In this document: one piece after another, positions 17,705-26,894 of the stretch | Layout: each line of letters opens with the position of its first letter | Position numbering within the stretch: position 1 is the stretch's first letter | Assembly: GCF_946482605.1 (NCBI RefSeq) | Contig: NZ_CAMLSE010000016.1 | Span: 1 to 64,000 of the forward strand | Source of the DNA: an uncultured Dyadobacter sp. | GTDB taxonomy: Bacteria; Bacteroidota; Bacteroidia; Cytophagales; Spirosomataceae | Direction of reading: 5' to 3' | DNA: 64,000 nt | The notes under the pieces: model-generated | Databases searched by the model: none | What the model saw: only the letters and a program-made list of their open reading frames with translations | What the model was told of the DNA's origin: nothing | Position numbers and translations under genes: made by a program

Positions 17705-17764
17705 TTGTCGTGCGACAATGCAAAATCTTGTCGTACGACAATTTAAACTGATGTCTTCTGACAA
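17705..17764. promoter_or_regulatory. Three evenly spaced palindromic operators
   Basis: TTGTCGTGCGACAA (17705-17718), TTGTCGTACGACAA (17728-17741, perfect 14-bp palindrome) and a weaker ATGTCTTCTGACAA (17751-17764) are centred exactly 23 bp apart. They lie between the divergent Crp gene and the beta-barrel gene at 17819. They are probable binding sites for the Crp-family regulator controlling itself and/or the barrel gene; the binding is inferred. Confidence 0.65.
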
Positions 17765-17818
17765 GATATAAAATAATGGATTGGAAGTTACTTTGATTGA
17801 ACTAAAATCCTGCTCATC

Positions 17819-18394
17819 ATGAACTTCCCGCTACTTACAACCGCCGTTTTGTTTGGTATGGTCCATTGCATAACACCGCCCGCACAAGCCCAGGACAAAG
17901 GCAAAGGCGAGCTGAATGCCACTTTGGGAATTTATCCGGTGGAGGACCTTCTGACGACTACTTTTTTGGTACTTTTTGGAGATCTGTTCGACGCGCATAA
18001 AGGGCGGGACGCCAGTAACCCTGTCTTTTTTCTGACCTATAAATACCATGTATCAGATCGGTTCGCGATAGGTGGGACTACCGGGTACAACCGTAACTCG
18101 AAATCATGGGATCACTACAATAGCGACGGATGGCGGCAGCGTACCCTGACCTCCGCCATGGAAGGAACATTTTACTGGTTCAAGCGCCCGGGAGTTGATT
18201 TCTATTCGACTGCCGGCGCGGGGTTTTTTGTCAGGGAAAGAGCTTATTATGAAACGCGGAAAACAACCGACCTGGGGACCACCATGTACATTGCCCCGCT
18301 CGGGGTGCGGTTTGGCAAGGATTTCGGCTGTTTCTTAGAAATGGGTTACGGTTATAAGGGAATTTTCAATGCGGGGCTGAGTGCCAGGTTTTAG
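17819..18394 (+). CDS. Outer membrane beta-barrel protein
   Basis: A 191-residue exported protein (signal peptide ending PAQAQ) with repeated amphipathic strands (FFLTYKYHVSDRFAIGGTTG, YWFKRPGVDFYSTAGAGFFV) and a final strand ending in Phe (GLSARF), consistent with a small OmpA/OmpX-type barrel. It is divergently oriented from the Crp-like regulator, and the three palindromes lie 55-114 bases upstream of its start, so control by that regulator is plausible. Confidence 0.78.
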   Translation: MNFPLLTTAVLFGMVHCITPPAQAQDKGKGELNATLGIYPVEDLLTTTFLVLFGDLFDAHKGRDASNPVFFLTYKYHVSDRFAIGGTTGYNRNSKSWDHYNSDGWRQRTLTSAMEGTFYWFKRPGVDFYSTAGAGFFVRERAYYETRKTTDLGTTMYIAPLGVRFGKDFGCFLEMGYGYKGIFNAGLSARF

Positions 18395-18400
18395 ATCAAA

Positions 18401-18775
18401 TCAGGACGTTTTCAATAATTCAGAAATCAGAATCCCGTTGATGGTCAGACCATCGATCTTGCAGTCGGTGAGTTCTACGCCGCTGAGGTCACAATCTACG
18501 AATTTGCTCTTATGCAGGTCGCAATCCTTAAAGAGCAATGGGCGTTGCTCGGCCTCAGGGTCGTACATCGGGTGATCGGGCGGGCACATGCCGATGTTCT
18601 CGAACACCGCCCCGCCCAGTTGTGCGCCTTCGATGCGGAGGTCGCTGAGGTTAGCGTCGACAATTGATATGTTGCTCATATTCACGTCGTTGAATGTCGA
18701 GTTGCTGAGCATAACGCAGTGCGCGGTGATGACGGCGCATTCACTGTCCAGTTTGATCTCTTTAATATCTTCCAT
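18401..18775 (-). CDS. Pentapeptide-repeat-like protein
   Basis: A 124-residue cytoplasmic protein with A(D/N)LxX-type pentapeptide patterns (NSTFNDVNMSNISIVDANLS, then LRIEGAQLGGAVFENIG and LFKDCDLHKSKFVDCDLSG), which would form a short right-handed quadrilateral helix. A loop with CPPDHPMYDPEAEQR interrupts the repeats. Some relatives protect gyrase from quinolones, but this one is short and no target is evident. It converges with the barrel gene, leaving 6 bases between the stops. Confidence 0.75.
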   Translation of the reverse strand: MEDIKEIKLDSECAVITAHCVMLSNSTFNDVNMSNISIVDANLSDLRIEGAQLGGAVFENIGMCPPDHPMYDPEAEQRPLLFKDCDLHKSKFVDCDLSGVELTDCKIDGLTINGILISELLKTS

Positions 18776-18912
18776 TATCTGGTTGTTTTATATTAATCAT
18801 CAGGCATCGCACGCCAGATGTGCAACGTCTGTTGAAAATGTAAATTTACCGTTCGACCACCCGCTTGAAAAGGGTCATAAGCGACGAATTAGGCGGGTAA
18901 TCGGGACAAAAG

Positions 18913-19833
18913 TCAGACTTCTTCCATCGGCGCAACCGCGAGTCGCGGCCGGATCAGGGCCAGCATCAATAACCCGACCCCAAAAATGAATGCGCCCATA
19001 ATTCCGACCAGCTTGCCGCCTATGTGCTTGTTTACCGGCGTAGTGCTGGGTTGAAGAATCACAAAATCGTTATTGACAGGCTTTCTCAATGCATTCTGAA
19101 CGGCGATCCTCAGATTTTCCCGGTCGGTTGACGCAGGTTTGTGTTCAAAATGATCGACTTTCTGAAAATCATAATGCTGCATTTTTTGAACACAATCGTC
19201 AAAAAAATCCTTAAAACGCCGCTGCTTTGTTTCCTCGCCGCTGAGATTACTAATCTGCTTGTGAAATTTGACACCATACCAATAGAGCGGCGTCATGGAT
19301 ATAATTTGTGTTTTGTGTGTGAGGATCGGATTGGCGAAATAAATACTGATGTCCAGATTCTGATTATAGCGGCCGCTTTTTTTGACCGTATAATGCACAC
19401 CGCCAATAAACTTATGTACGGCAAATTCTTCGATCCGGTAATACCGCACGCGTTCGTGTTTTCGGATTTCTTTCACATTCCTGATTTCGAGCAATTCGCC
19501 GGTGGAGTAAGTCAGTAGCATTTGGGAAATGATCAGCATAGCCATCATCGATACCCACGCAATACCCTGCATTTGCCAGCTTCCCTTATCCTTTCCCGCC
19601 TTGTATTCGAGCCTGTCGAACCGTGGTTTCAGCCATAGCAAAATGGGTATCCACGGGAAAAAGCCCGGAATCCAGAACTGCCAGATATCCTCGCTCACTT
19701 CAAGGATCGGTATCTTGTCCAGGAAAAGCCACCAGCGCAGAAAACCAAGAAACAACAACGTTCCCCATGCGACGATGGTAAACGGAATGAGAATGCGTTG
19801 GAGTTTGAGAAGGTAATTGGGATTGATTTTCAT
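18913..19833 (-). CDS. Membrane protein of unknown function
   Basis: A 306-residue protein with hydrophobic helices near residues 14-32 (ILIPFTIVAWGTLLFLGFLR), 45-60 and 85-105, a soluble middle of about 170 residues with aromatic and charged patches, and a last helix (GKLVGIMGAFIFGVGLLMLA) before the C-terminus. No motif or family is recognised. ATG 19833 was chosen over an open frame that extends to 19950. A small hypothetical gene on the same strand ends 116 bases upstream. Confidence 0.6.
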   Translation of the reverse strand: MKINPNYLLKLQRILIPFTIVAWGTLLFLGFLRWWLFLDKIPILEVSEDIWQFWIPGFFPWIPILLWLKPRFDRLEYKAGKDKGSWQMQGIAWVSMMAMLIISQMLLTYSTGELLEIRNVKEIRKHERVRYYRIEEFAVHKFIGGVHYTVKKSGRYNQNLDISIYFANPILTHKTQIISMTPLYWYGVKFHKQISNLSGEETKQRRFKDFFDDCVQKMQHYDFQKVDHFEHKPASTDRENLRIAVQNALRKPVNNDFVILQPSTTPVNKHIGGKLVGIMGAFIFGVGLLMLALIRPRLAVAPMEEV

Positions 19834-19949
19834 TGGAAGAAAAAGGCGGAACAACCATGCGCTTACTCTTGCCCGCAAGTACAGATGATGTAACACATTC
19901 GATAAAAAGGAAGGGGCAACCGGCATTATGCCAGTTGCCCCTTCGCACA

Positions 19950-20192
19950 TTAAGCGCTCAGTTTCTCGGCCTTCTCAAAGAAGAAAACCAATTCCCTGAA
20001 AGTCTCGAAAATCTCCGTACAGCGCGGGTTAAACCCCGCTTCTTTTTCAAAAACCATATACCCGCTGTAAATCGACCAAAGATCGCCGATCCACTCCTCC
20101 GGGCTGGTTTGAGAAAGTAAATCCTGAACTAACTGGCCATAATGCGCCAGCCGTGACGAATCCGGAGATTCGTCGGTGATAGGTGTGTACAT
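19950..20192 (-). CDS. Small hypothetical protein
   Basis: An 80-residue soluble protein rich in aromatic and acidic residues (SPEEWIGDLWSIYSGYMVFE, FETFRELVFFFEKAEKLSA), likely helical. It has no signal peptide and no recognised family. It is read in the same direction as the membrane protein at 18913. Its reality is supported by a complete frame with a normal amino acid mix, but not by homology. Confidence 0.5.
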   Translation of the reverse strand: MYTPITDESPDSSRLAHYGQLVQDLLSQTSPEEWIGDLWSIYSGYMVFEKEAGFNPRCTEIFETFRELVFFFEKAEKLSA

Positions 20193-20577
20193 AAAACTAC
20201 GGTTAAAAGGATTGACAAAATGCTCTGCCTAAGGTGTCCTTATGCCCGTAGGAGCATCCGGAGGGCTTTCGCCGCATCCGCACCATAGCAGAGCAATAAC
20301 TTCGATATTTTTCATAGAACCTACGGTTTAAAAGGAATGCGAATATTCCAAAGAAAATCGAGTAAAGCAAATTTGATAAAGAATAGAAATGCGAAAGGTG
20401 CTGATAATGAATGGATGAAATAGAACATTTCAAACTTCAAAATGCCTCAATTTTTATTGAAAGTTTACTCTTAATAATTCAACGGTGCCGTTCGGACATT
20501 CTACGGTTGACTACTACAAATAGGTGATTTTTTGTTTTATACATTTCTGCATGTTTTAATTAATCACAAACAAGGCC
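20193..20577. other. AT-rich intergenic gap
   Basis: A 385-base gap upstream of the lipoprotein/protease pair. No convincing gene, RNA or strong hairpin is seen; the right half is very AT-rich and presumably carries the promoter of the gene at 20578, though no exact TAnnTTTG match was found. The composition change begins here. Confidence 0.5.
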
Positions 20578-21036
20578 ATGAAAATCCGGACACGTAATTA
20601 CTTAACTATTGTATGGGCTTTATTCTTTTCTTCTGCCATATCCGGTTGTGTGGAGAGTGTTGATACTGATCCGAAGAATTTGATTGGACGTTGGCAAATG
20701 GTAAAAGTGGTTCATCAGGGGAAGGCGATTGTGAAACCGGATCAACCGGATTATTATAATGAAGTAGAAATGGAATTCTTGGAAAATGGAACTGTTGAAG
20801 GGACTCTACCTTTGGACGTATTTTCAGGAAGCTATAAAGTTTCTGGTGAAGATTCGATAACAATTGAGGGGCGACAATTATCGAAAATAGGGATACCTGA
20901 GTGGGGAGATTATTTCTACGAAAATATGCGAATCATCACAACTTTTTCACTTAAAAAAAGAGGACTTAATTTAAAGTATAACGAATTGAATTTGAATTAT
21001 AGTGGTGGTAAATTGATTTTCGAAAGAGTTAAATAG
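20578..21036 (+). CDS. Lipoprotein, lipocalin-like
   Basis: A 152-residue lipoprotein with a lipobox ending SAISGC (Cys 24). The mature part has the lipocalin-like pattern seen in many Bacteroidota surface lipoproteins (LIGRWQMVKV, then EMEFLENGTVEGTL, FSGSYKVSGEDSITIEG). No ligand-binding residues can be assigned. The coding sequence is AT-richer than the flanking genes and precedes the protease gene by 29 bases on the same strand, so they may be co-transcribed. Confidence 0.75.
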   Translation: MKIRTRNYLTIVWALFFSSAISGCVESVDTDPKNLIGRWQMVKVVHQGKAIVKPDQPDYYNEVEMEFLENGTVEGTLPLDVFSGSYKVSGEDSITIEGRQLSKIGIPEWGDYFYENMRIITTFSLKKRGLNLKYNELNLNYSGGKLIFERVK

Positions 21037-21065
21037 AACAATATGTATTTTAAATTAACACAACC

Positions 21066-23210
21066 ATGAGAAATATTTTATTATTTGTATCTATTTTGAT
21101 TTGCAGTATAAATTTTAGTATGGGTCAAATTGAAATTAGAAACATTAAAAATTGGCGTCAGAGTATAAGTAGAGGATCGTATATTGATAATCACTACGCT
21201 AATTTGTTTCATTTGAAAGTACCAACGAGGGAGAAAATTGAACAGCTTATCAGAGAGGATTCCCTCGATATGGGATCCAAGACATACAGGTTTGCAACTG
21301 CGATGGATATTGATGTGGATTTTCTTCAATCTGCTAATTGGGTGGCACGGGGCAGCATGTCCTACGGTCGGCTGTTAATAGTGGCTAGCGGAGCGAAGTC
21401 CATAAGTTTGAACTTTAATCTATTTTACATCCCGGAGTTCAGTGAACTAATTATCTATAACTCGAGAGGCACGATAGCCGGCCCTGTGACCTCTAAGGAA
21501 AATAATGACGCTCAGACCTGGGCAAGCCCGATTTTCAGTGGCGATTCAATCTGGATAGAGGCGAAAATGCCTACGAGAAAAAAGGGCGCTCTTAAATTTG
21601 CTATATCTAATCTGGCTTACGGTTATCGGAATTTGGACATAGGAAAGTCGGGGGGATTTGGTGCTTCTGGTGGCTGCTTGGTGACTAATAATGTGGTGTG
21701 CTTTGGCAACGGGTGGGAATTTGAGCGGAATGCAGTTTGCATGCTTGTCAACGAAAGTGGGACACGCTTTTGTACAGGTTCAATGATCAATAATTCCTGT
21801 AACAATAATGTTCCATATATCTTATCAGCAAATCACTGCCTGCCGAGTGGGCTAGGTAATGTCAGCCAATGGCGTTTTATTTTTCAGTATTGGAGTCCCA
21901 ATTGTAACCCGTCGCAGGATGATCCGAATTATATTCAGTTTTATGGATCCACATTGCGTGCCAACGCTGACCCTTCTGATTTTTTGTTGTTGCAACTGAA
22001 CCAAATGCCTGACCCTGCCTCTGGTATTACCTATCTAGGGTGGGATAGAACGATAAATGCAGCTACAAGCGGAGCAAGCATTCATCACCCGAAGGGTGAT
22101 GTGATGAAGATATCAACTTTTAACAGTGTGGTGGAGAGAGCTGATAATTATACATTTGCGGACGGTAAGAAACCACCAGGCTCTCAACACTGGATAGTTT
22201 CATGGAATAATGGCATAACCGAAGGAGGTTCGTCGGGTGCACCCCTTCTTAATCAGGCTAAGAAAATAGTTGGTCAGTTATCAGGAGGGCCTTCTGCTTG
22301 TTATGCGATTCAAAGTTATCTCAAAGACGGCTTCGGCCGTTTCGACAATTCCTGGACCGGGCTAGGAAATGACGCGGCAAGATTAAGTACTTGGCTTGAT
22401 CCATCCGGTTTTGGAAACACAACTACTTCAAGTATCGGCATTTCTCATATCACAGGAAGTAGCTTTGTTTGCACTACGACTTCATATGCTATGGCTAATT
22501 TGCAACCCGGCACGTCGCTTGTTTCGTGGAGTTCCAGCAACACTTCGGTAATGACGATCAATGCTGCGGGGACCGCCAGTCGGATTGGAAATGCGAATGG
22601 TCAGGTGACCATTACCGCGACATTGAACAATGGATGCGGCAACTTCACCCGGACAAAGACTGTACATGTGGGCAAGCCGATTGTAAACGGTATTAGTGTG
22701 GATTCGGATGTTTGTACTGGCCAGGGGCAAGATGTGGTAGCTAATCTTAGCGGGGCGACAACTTCAAGCTGGGCTGTTACAAGTGGTAACGGTTTCAATG
22801 CAACGCTAATGGACAATGGAAATGGGATAGCTTATTTCAACAGTTATGTTCAGGACTGCTATGGATTGCAAATTGCCGTCTCGAATGCTTGCGGATCCAT
22901 TAGTGATGGCACTACTATATGTGTAAATTCCTGTTTTGGAGGATTAGTTGCCTATCCCAATCCGGCAAAGGATTTTGTTACTTTCGATTTTTCAAGTTTT
23001 CCCGAAAATGATTTGCCGGATCAAATTCAAATATTTGATGAAAAATCAATTGTAGCCAAAAAATCAATTGATATCAGTAGGGATGCGGTTCGTGACAAGA
23101 AAATCCAGATCGCTACACATGATTTGCCACGGGGGACGTATTATTTTCATGTCACTAAAAATGACGCGTCTCAAAAGAAGGTGGAAAAAATTAGGATAGT
23201 ATTGGAATAG
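21066..23210 (+). CDS. Secreted trypsin-like serine protease with T9SS sorting domain
   Basis: A 714-residue secreted protease. After a signal peptide (ending FSMGQ) and a propeptide-like region of about 180 residues comes a chymotrypsin/lysyl endopeptidase-type domain with a putative triad His257 (ILSANHC), Asp305 (PSDFLLLQ) and Ser390 (EGGSSGAPLL). A Big2-like immunoglobulin domain (about 465-540) and an Ig/PKD-like segment follow, and the end (from AYPNPAKDFVTFDF to the last strand) is a type A T9SS C-terminal sorting signal, so export through the type IX system is expected. Base composition is AT-richer than most neighbours. Cleavage specificity is unknown. Confidence 0.9.
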   Translation: MRNILLFVSILICSINFSMGQIEIRNIKNWRQSISRGSYIDNHYANLFHLKVPTREKIEQLIREDSLDMGSKTYRFATAMDIDVDFLQSANWVARGSMSYGRLLIVASGAKSISLNFNLFYIPEFSELIIYNSRGTIAGPVTSKENNDAQTWASPIFSGDSIWIEAKMPTRKKGALKFAISNLAYGYRNLDIGKSGGFGASGGCLVTNNVVCFGNGWEFERNAVCMLVNESGTRFCTGSMINNSCNNNVPYILSANHCLPSGLGNVSQWRFIFQYWSPNCNPSQDDPNYIQFYGSTLRANADPSDFLLLQLNQMPDPASGITYLGWDRTINAATSGASIHHPKGDVMKISTFNSVVERADNYTFADGKKPPGSQHWIVSWNNGITEGGSSGAPLLNQAKKIVGQLSGGPSACYAIQSYLKDGFGRFDNSWTGLGNDAARLSTWLDPSGFGNTTTSSIGISHITGSSFVCTTTSYAMANLQPGTSLVSWSSSNTSVMTINAAGTASRIGNANGQVTITATLNNGCGNFTRTKTVHVGKPIVNGISVDSDVCTGQGQDVVANLSGATTSSWAVTSGNGFNATLMDNGNGIAYFNSYVQDCYGLQIAVSNACGSISDGTTICVNSCFGGLVAYPNPAKDFVTFDFSSFPENDLPDQIQIFDEKSIVAKKSIDISRDAVRDKKIQIATHDLPRGTYYFHVTKNDASQKKVEKIRIVLE

Positions 23211-23295
23211 GAGACGTCAAAAGCATCTGAATACCAAAGGTTTTGTGCTCCGTCCGCAGTGGTTTTAAGAGATTTGTTTTCTGTCCCGAAAAGCA

Positions 23296-23329
23296 AAAAC
23301 GCCGTTCCTGATAACAGAAACAGCGTTTT
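23296..23329 (-). terminator. Terminator after tRNA-Leu
   Basis: Two 15-base arms (AAAACGCTGTTTCTG on the minus strand and its partner) pair fully with two G-T wobbles around a 4-base loop, and the second arm ends in a T run when read on the minus strand. It starts 2 bases past the tRNA 3' end and may also help stop the convergent protease transcript. Confidence 0.75.
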
Positions 23330-23330
23330 G

Positions 23331-23414
23331 TGCCGAAGGCGGGACTCGAACCCGCACAGGATTGCTCCCTCACGCCCCTGAAACGTGCGTGTCTACCAGT
23401 TTCACCACTTCGGC
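23331..23414 (-). tRNA. tRNA-Leu (anticodon CAG)
   Basis: Read on the minus strand, the 84 bases fold into a class II tRNA: acceptor GCCGAAG paired with CTTCGGC, D-arm with GGTAGAC, anticodon stem CACGT/GCGTG around the loop TTCAGGG (anticodon CAG, for CUG codons), a short variable arm, and T-arm with GGTTCGAGTCC. The discriminator base is A. CCA is not encoded. Confidence 0.96.
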
Positions 23415-23499
23415 TTGAAATTCGGTGGGCAAAGATAGTGATCTTGTTTTGGACTTTACAAGCATTTCGCGTTTCGGAAGGCGAAAAAAACCGAAAAAT

Positions 23500-24900
23500 T
23501 TAAATTTTTACGCCCTCATACAGCGCCGGAATGTGGATTTTGCGGTATCCGGCCTTTTCCAGCTTCAATTTGAAGGCAACTTGTGTCTCGTATTCGCCGT
23601 GCACCAGGAACACTTCCTTCACGCGCTCGGGTGTCTGGCAGGAGAGGAAATCCAGCATTTCGTTGTAATCGCCATGGCCGGAGAATGAGTCCATGGTTTC
23701 GACCCGGCATTTCACGTCGAAATGCTCACCAAAAATGTTCACTTGTCTGTCCCCACGCTTCAATGCGCCCGCAAGCGTGTTCGCGGAGGCGTAACCCACG
23801 AGCAGGATCGTCGAATTTGAATCTCCGATGTTGTTCTTGATATGATGCTTGATCCGCCCCGCTTCGGCCATTCCCGACGCCGAAATGATAATGCAGGGCT
23901 CTTTTCGGTCGTTGAGCGCAATGGATTGCTGCACGTCGGAGATATAATTGAGGTAGGGAAAGGCAAATGCGTCGCCATCCTTTTCGATGTAATCAAGAAT
24001 TTCGGGGTTGAAGCATTCGTCATGCTCCTTCATAATAGCCGTGGCGCGAATCGCGAGCGGACTGTCGATGTATACCGGAATTTGCGGAAGCTGGCCCGAG
24101 CTCGAAAGCTGGTCCAACGCGTAAATGAGCTCCTGCGTACGGTCGATTGCGAAGGCGGGTATGATTAGCTTGCCCCGGCGACGGACGCACGTTTCCTGAA
24201 CGATACGCAGCAGGTGCGCGTGCATATCGATTTCCTTTTCATGCAGGCGGTCCCCGTAGGTGGATTCGCAGATGATGTAATCCGCTTGCGGGAATTCTTC
24301 CGGCTTGCGGAGAATGCGATCTTCGGGTCGGCCGATGTCGCCTGTAAAAGTAACCTGCTTGAATGTGCCGCTGTCGGGAATGCTCAAATGCACGGCCGCG
24401 CTGCCAAGCAAATGCCCGGCATCGGTCAATATCACCGATACTTCGTTGCTTTCCCCTAAAAAGAAGGTCTGCCCGTAACGCACCGTTTTGAAGAGCGTCA
24501 ACGCATGAGCAGCATCTTCGGCATTGTACAGTTCTTCGAGCAATGGGCGGCCTTGCTTTTTGCGGCGGTTATTAATGCGTTCCAGGTCTTTTTCCTGGAT
24601 ATGGGCGCTGTCGAGCAGCATTACCCTGCAAAGGTCGGCCGTGGCGGCGGTGCAGTAGATCGGTCCCTTAAAACCCTTGCGCACGAGGCGCGGGAGCAGG
24701 CCCGAGTGGTCGATGTGCGCGTGAGAGAGGACTACATAGTCGACCTCGGAGGGTTTAAACCCGAATTCCTGGTTGAACTCGTCGGTTTGGATGCCCTGGA
24801 AAAGCCCGCAGTCGAGTAGTATTTTGGTTCCTTTTTCGGTGGTAATGAGGTGCTTGCTTCCGGTAACGGTGCGTGCGGCGCCAAAAAATTGGATCAGCAT
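23500..24900 (-). CDS. Beta-CASP metallo-beta-lactamase-fold nuclease
   Basis: A 466-residue MBL-fold protein of the RNA-specificity beta-CASP group (YSH1/CPSF-like). The zinc motif SHAHIDHSG is at about 58-66, a further His/Asp site lies in LTDAGHLLGSAAV, the CESTYG segment follows, and the beta-CASP motif CIIISASGMAEAGRI and final VHGEYE fit the family. Relatives process or degrade RNA; a DNA-active member cannot be excluded. It is followed by tRNA-Leu on the same strand and lies downstream of hpt, separated by 41 bases. Confidence 0.92.
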   Translation of the reverse strand: MLIQFFGAARTVTGSKHLITTEKGTKILLDCGLFQGIQTDEFNQEFGFKPSEVDYVVLSHAHIDHSGLLPRLVRKGFKGPIYCTAATADLCRVMLLDSAHIQEKDLERINNRRKKQGRPLLEELYNAEDAAHALTLFKTVRYGQTFFLGESNEVSVILTDAGHLLGSAAVHLSIPDSGTFKQVTFTGDIGRPEDRILRKPEEFPQADYIICESTYGDRLHEKEIDMHAHLLRIVQETCVRRRGKLIIPAFAIDRTQELIYALDQLSSSGQLPQIPVYIDSPLAIRATAIMKEHDECFNPEILDYIEKDGDAFAFPYLNYISDVQQSIALNDRKEPCIIISASGMAEAGRIKHHIKNNIGDSNSTILLVGYASANTLAGALKRGDRQVNIFGEHFDVKCRVETMDSFSGHGDYNEMLDFLSCQTPERVKEVFLVHGEYETQVAFKLKLEKAGYRKIHIPALYEGVKI

Positions 24901-24941
24901 GTTGGTTGGGTTATAGAGTGCTGTTGAATAAAGAAGGTTGG

Positions 24942-25469
24942 TCAGGCGAGTACGTACAGAGAGTCGAGGTTGCGGCCGATCCCATCGTAGTCGAGCCCGT
25001 ACCCGACGACAAATTTATTGTCGATCTCAAAGCCGATGTAACGCATGTCCACCGGTGTTTTTAATGCCTCCGGCTTGTGCAGCAAAGTGGCGATTTCGAC
25101 AGATCTGGGGCCCATGGACTTCACTTTCGTGATCAGTTGTGACATGGTAAGCCCCGTGTCGACAATATCCTCGATGATGATTACATCCCGCCCTTCGATA
25201 TTTTCCTCCATCCCGATGATTTCCCGCACGGCCCCGGTGGAAGTCGTTTGTGCATAAGAGGAAAGTCGTATGAAATTGATTTCGCAGGACAGCGAGACTC
25301 TTTTGACAAGCTCACCGGCAAAAAGAAAAGCGCCGTTCAGCACTACGATGAACACCGGACAAGAATCCACATAATCTTTATTAATACCGGCAGCTAACTC
25401 GCTAATGCGTTTTTCGATCGTTTCGCGCGAAATAAAAGGGACAAATGTTTTATCCAGAATGTTAATCAT
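24942..25469 (-). CDS. hpt: Hypoxanthine phosphoribosyltransferase
   Basis: A 175-residue purine salvage enzyme that makes IMP or GMP from hypoxanthine or guanine and PRPP. The PRPP-binding motif IIIEDIVDTGLTM is clear, as are the N-terminal VVLNGAFLFAGELV and the C-terminal YIGFEIDNKFVVGYGLDYDG purine-binding region. It probably shares a transcript with the downstream beta-CASP gene. Confidence 0.95.
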   Translation of the reverse strand: MINILDKTFVPFISRETIEKRISELAAGINKDYVDSCPVFIVVLNGAFLFAGELVKRVSLSCEINFIRLSSYAQTTSTGAVREIIGMEENIEGRDVIIIEDIVDTGLTMSQLITKVKSMGPRSVEIATLLHKPEALKTPVDMRYIGFEIDNKFVVGYGLDYDGIGRNLDSLYVLA

Positions 25470-25658
25470 AATTTTGAAGTGCGGGTCAAGTTCCTTGCCA
25501 GACTACATTTGGTCTCGGCGGTGCCGGTGCTAGGGCCTCCCGATCGCCGGAACGCGTCAAATGCTCTGAGGATCAATATTAACTCTTTTTTCAAAAACCC
25601 GGCCGATGACAAACGCAAAATATAAATCGGGCGTTAATAGGACAGATTTACCCCTGCT

Positions 25659-26885
25659 ATGAAAAGGTCAGTTGTTAACATTATCATATTCTGCTGTTTA
25701 ACTGTAATTACCAGCCACATTGCCATTGCCCAATTGTATTCTTCGGCCGAATTGGACAAGAATTACGATATGGTCCTCAAAAACCCCAGTGTGCAGATCG
25801 AGTCGACTGAGGCGATCAACAAGTTGTATAATTACCAGTTTTACGAGGCCGATGCGGAATTCCGGTGGCTCAAATACCGGTATCCCAAGCATCCGATGCC
25901 CCATTTCCTGATGGGGCTGGCCGAGTGGTGGAAGATCGTGCCCAACACCGACAACGAATCCTACGACAAAACTTTCCTCGCGCAAATGGACTCTACCATT
26001 ACGCTGGCCGAGGAACTGTATGACAACGAAAAGAACAAAATCGAACCGGCATTTTTTCTTGCGGCTGCTTATGCTTTCAAGGGCAGGCTGTACGCTGAGC
26101 GTGAAAGCTGGGCGAAGGCCGCATTTGCTGGCAAGAAGTCACTGAAGTATTTCGAACAATGCAAAGGCAATGGTGATCTCTCGCCGGAATTGCTCTTTGG
26201 CGACGGCCTTTATAACTACTATGCCGAATGGGTGCCAAAAGAGTATCCGATTCTGAAACCGATCCTGGCACTTTTCCCGAAGGGCAACAAAAAGCTGGGC
26301 GAACAGCAGCTTGAAAAAGTGGGTAATAATGCATTTTACACCCGCGTGGAAGCCCGGTATTTTCTTTTGCAGATTTACAGCATGGAAAATGAGTACAGTA
26401 AAGCCTATGAGATGGCCAAGTATATGTGGCAGACTTTTCCGAATAACCCCTATTTTGAAAGATACTTCTGCCGGACTGCCTTTGTAACAGGCAAAATGGC
26501 GGAAGCGGAGCAGGCTGCGCAGAACATTATTACAAAGATCAGTCAGGGGATGCCTGGTTATGAAGGGGTTAGTGGTCGTAATGCTGCTTACGTGCTGGCT
26601 TACTACAATATGAATTATCACCGCAACTACGACGCGGCGAGTGAGTATTATAAGAAAGCCATCGACTATTCAACGCAAACCAATTCCATGAATGCGGGGT
26701 ATTATGTTTCCTCGCTGTTAGGTTTGGGGAAAATCGCTGAGGCTAAAAAGGACTACGACGAGGCGCTAAAATATTACAAGCTCGCTGATGACCGTGCGGA
26801 TAAAAAATCCAGCCAGGATAAAGAAGCGAAGGCTGCGATTGCGAATCTGAAAAAAATAAAACGCGAGCAGCGGCGGAGACGGTAA
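25659..26885 (+). CDS. Exported TPR-repeat protein
   Basis: A 408-residue protein with a signal peptide (ending SHIAIAQ) followed by several tetratricopeptide-type helical pairs: KLYNYQFYEADAEFRWLKYR, FLAAAYAFKGRLYAERESWA, and near the C-terminus YYVSSLLGLGKIAEAKKDYD and EALKYYKLADDRAD. It ends in a basic tail (KREQRRRR). It probably acts as a scaffold in the periplasm, with no catalytic motif. A REP-like inverted repeat lies 9 bases past the stop. Confidence 0.8.
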   Translation: MKRSVVNIIIFCCLTVITSHIAIAQLYSSAELDKNYDMVLKNPSVQIESTEAINKLYNYQFYEADAEFRWLKYRYPKHPMPHFLMGLAEWWKIVPNTDNESYDKTFLAQMDSTITLAEELYDNEKNKIEPAFFLAAAYAFKGRLYAERESWAKAAFAGKKSLKYFEQCKGNGDLSPELLFGDGLYNYYAEWVPKEYPILKPILALFPKGNKKLGEQQLEKVGNNAFYTRVEARYFLLQIYSMENEYSKAYEMAKYMWQTFPNNPYFERYFCRTAFVTGKMAEAEQAAQNIITKISQGMPGYEGVSGRNAAYVLAYYNMNYHRNYDAASEYYKKAIDYSTQTNSMNAGYYVSSLLGLGKIAEAKKDYDEALKYYKLADDRADKKSSQDKEAKAAIANLKKIKREQRRRR

Positions 26886-26894
26886 AGTAGCACC

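Noticed and set aside
23331..23414. tRNA-Leu as an integration site
   Set aside because: No integrase and no repeat of the tRNA 3' end were seen on either side, so an inserted island could not be shown.
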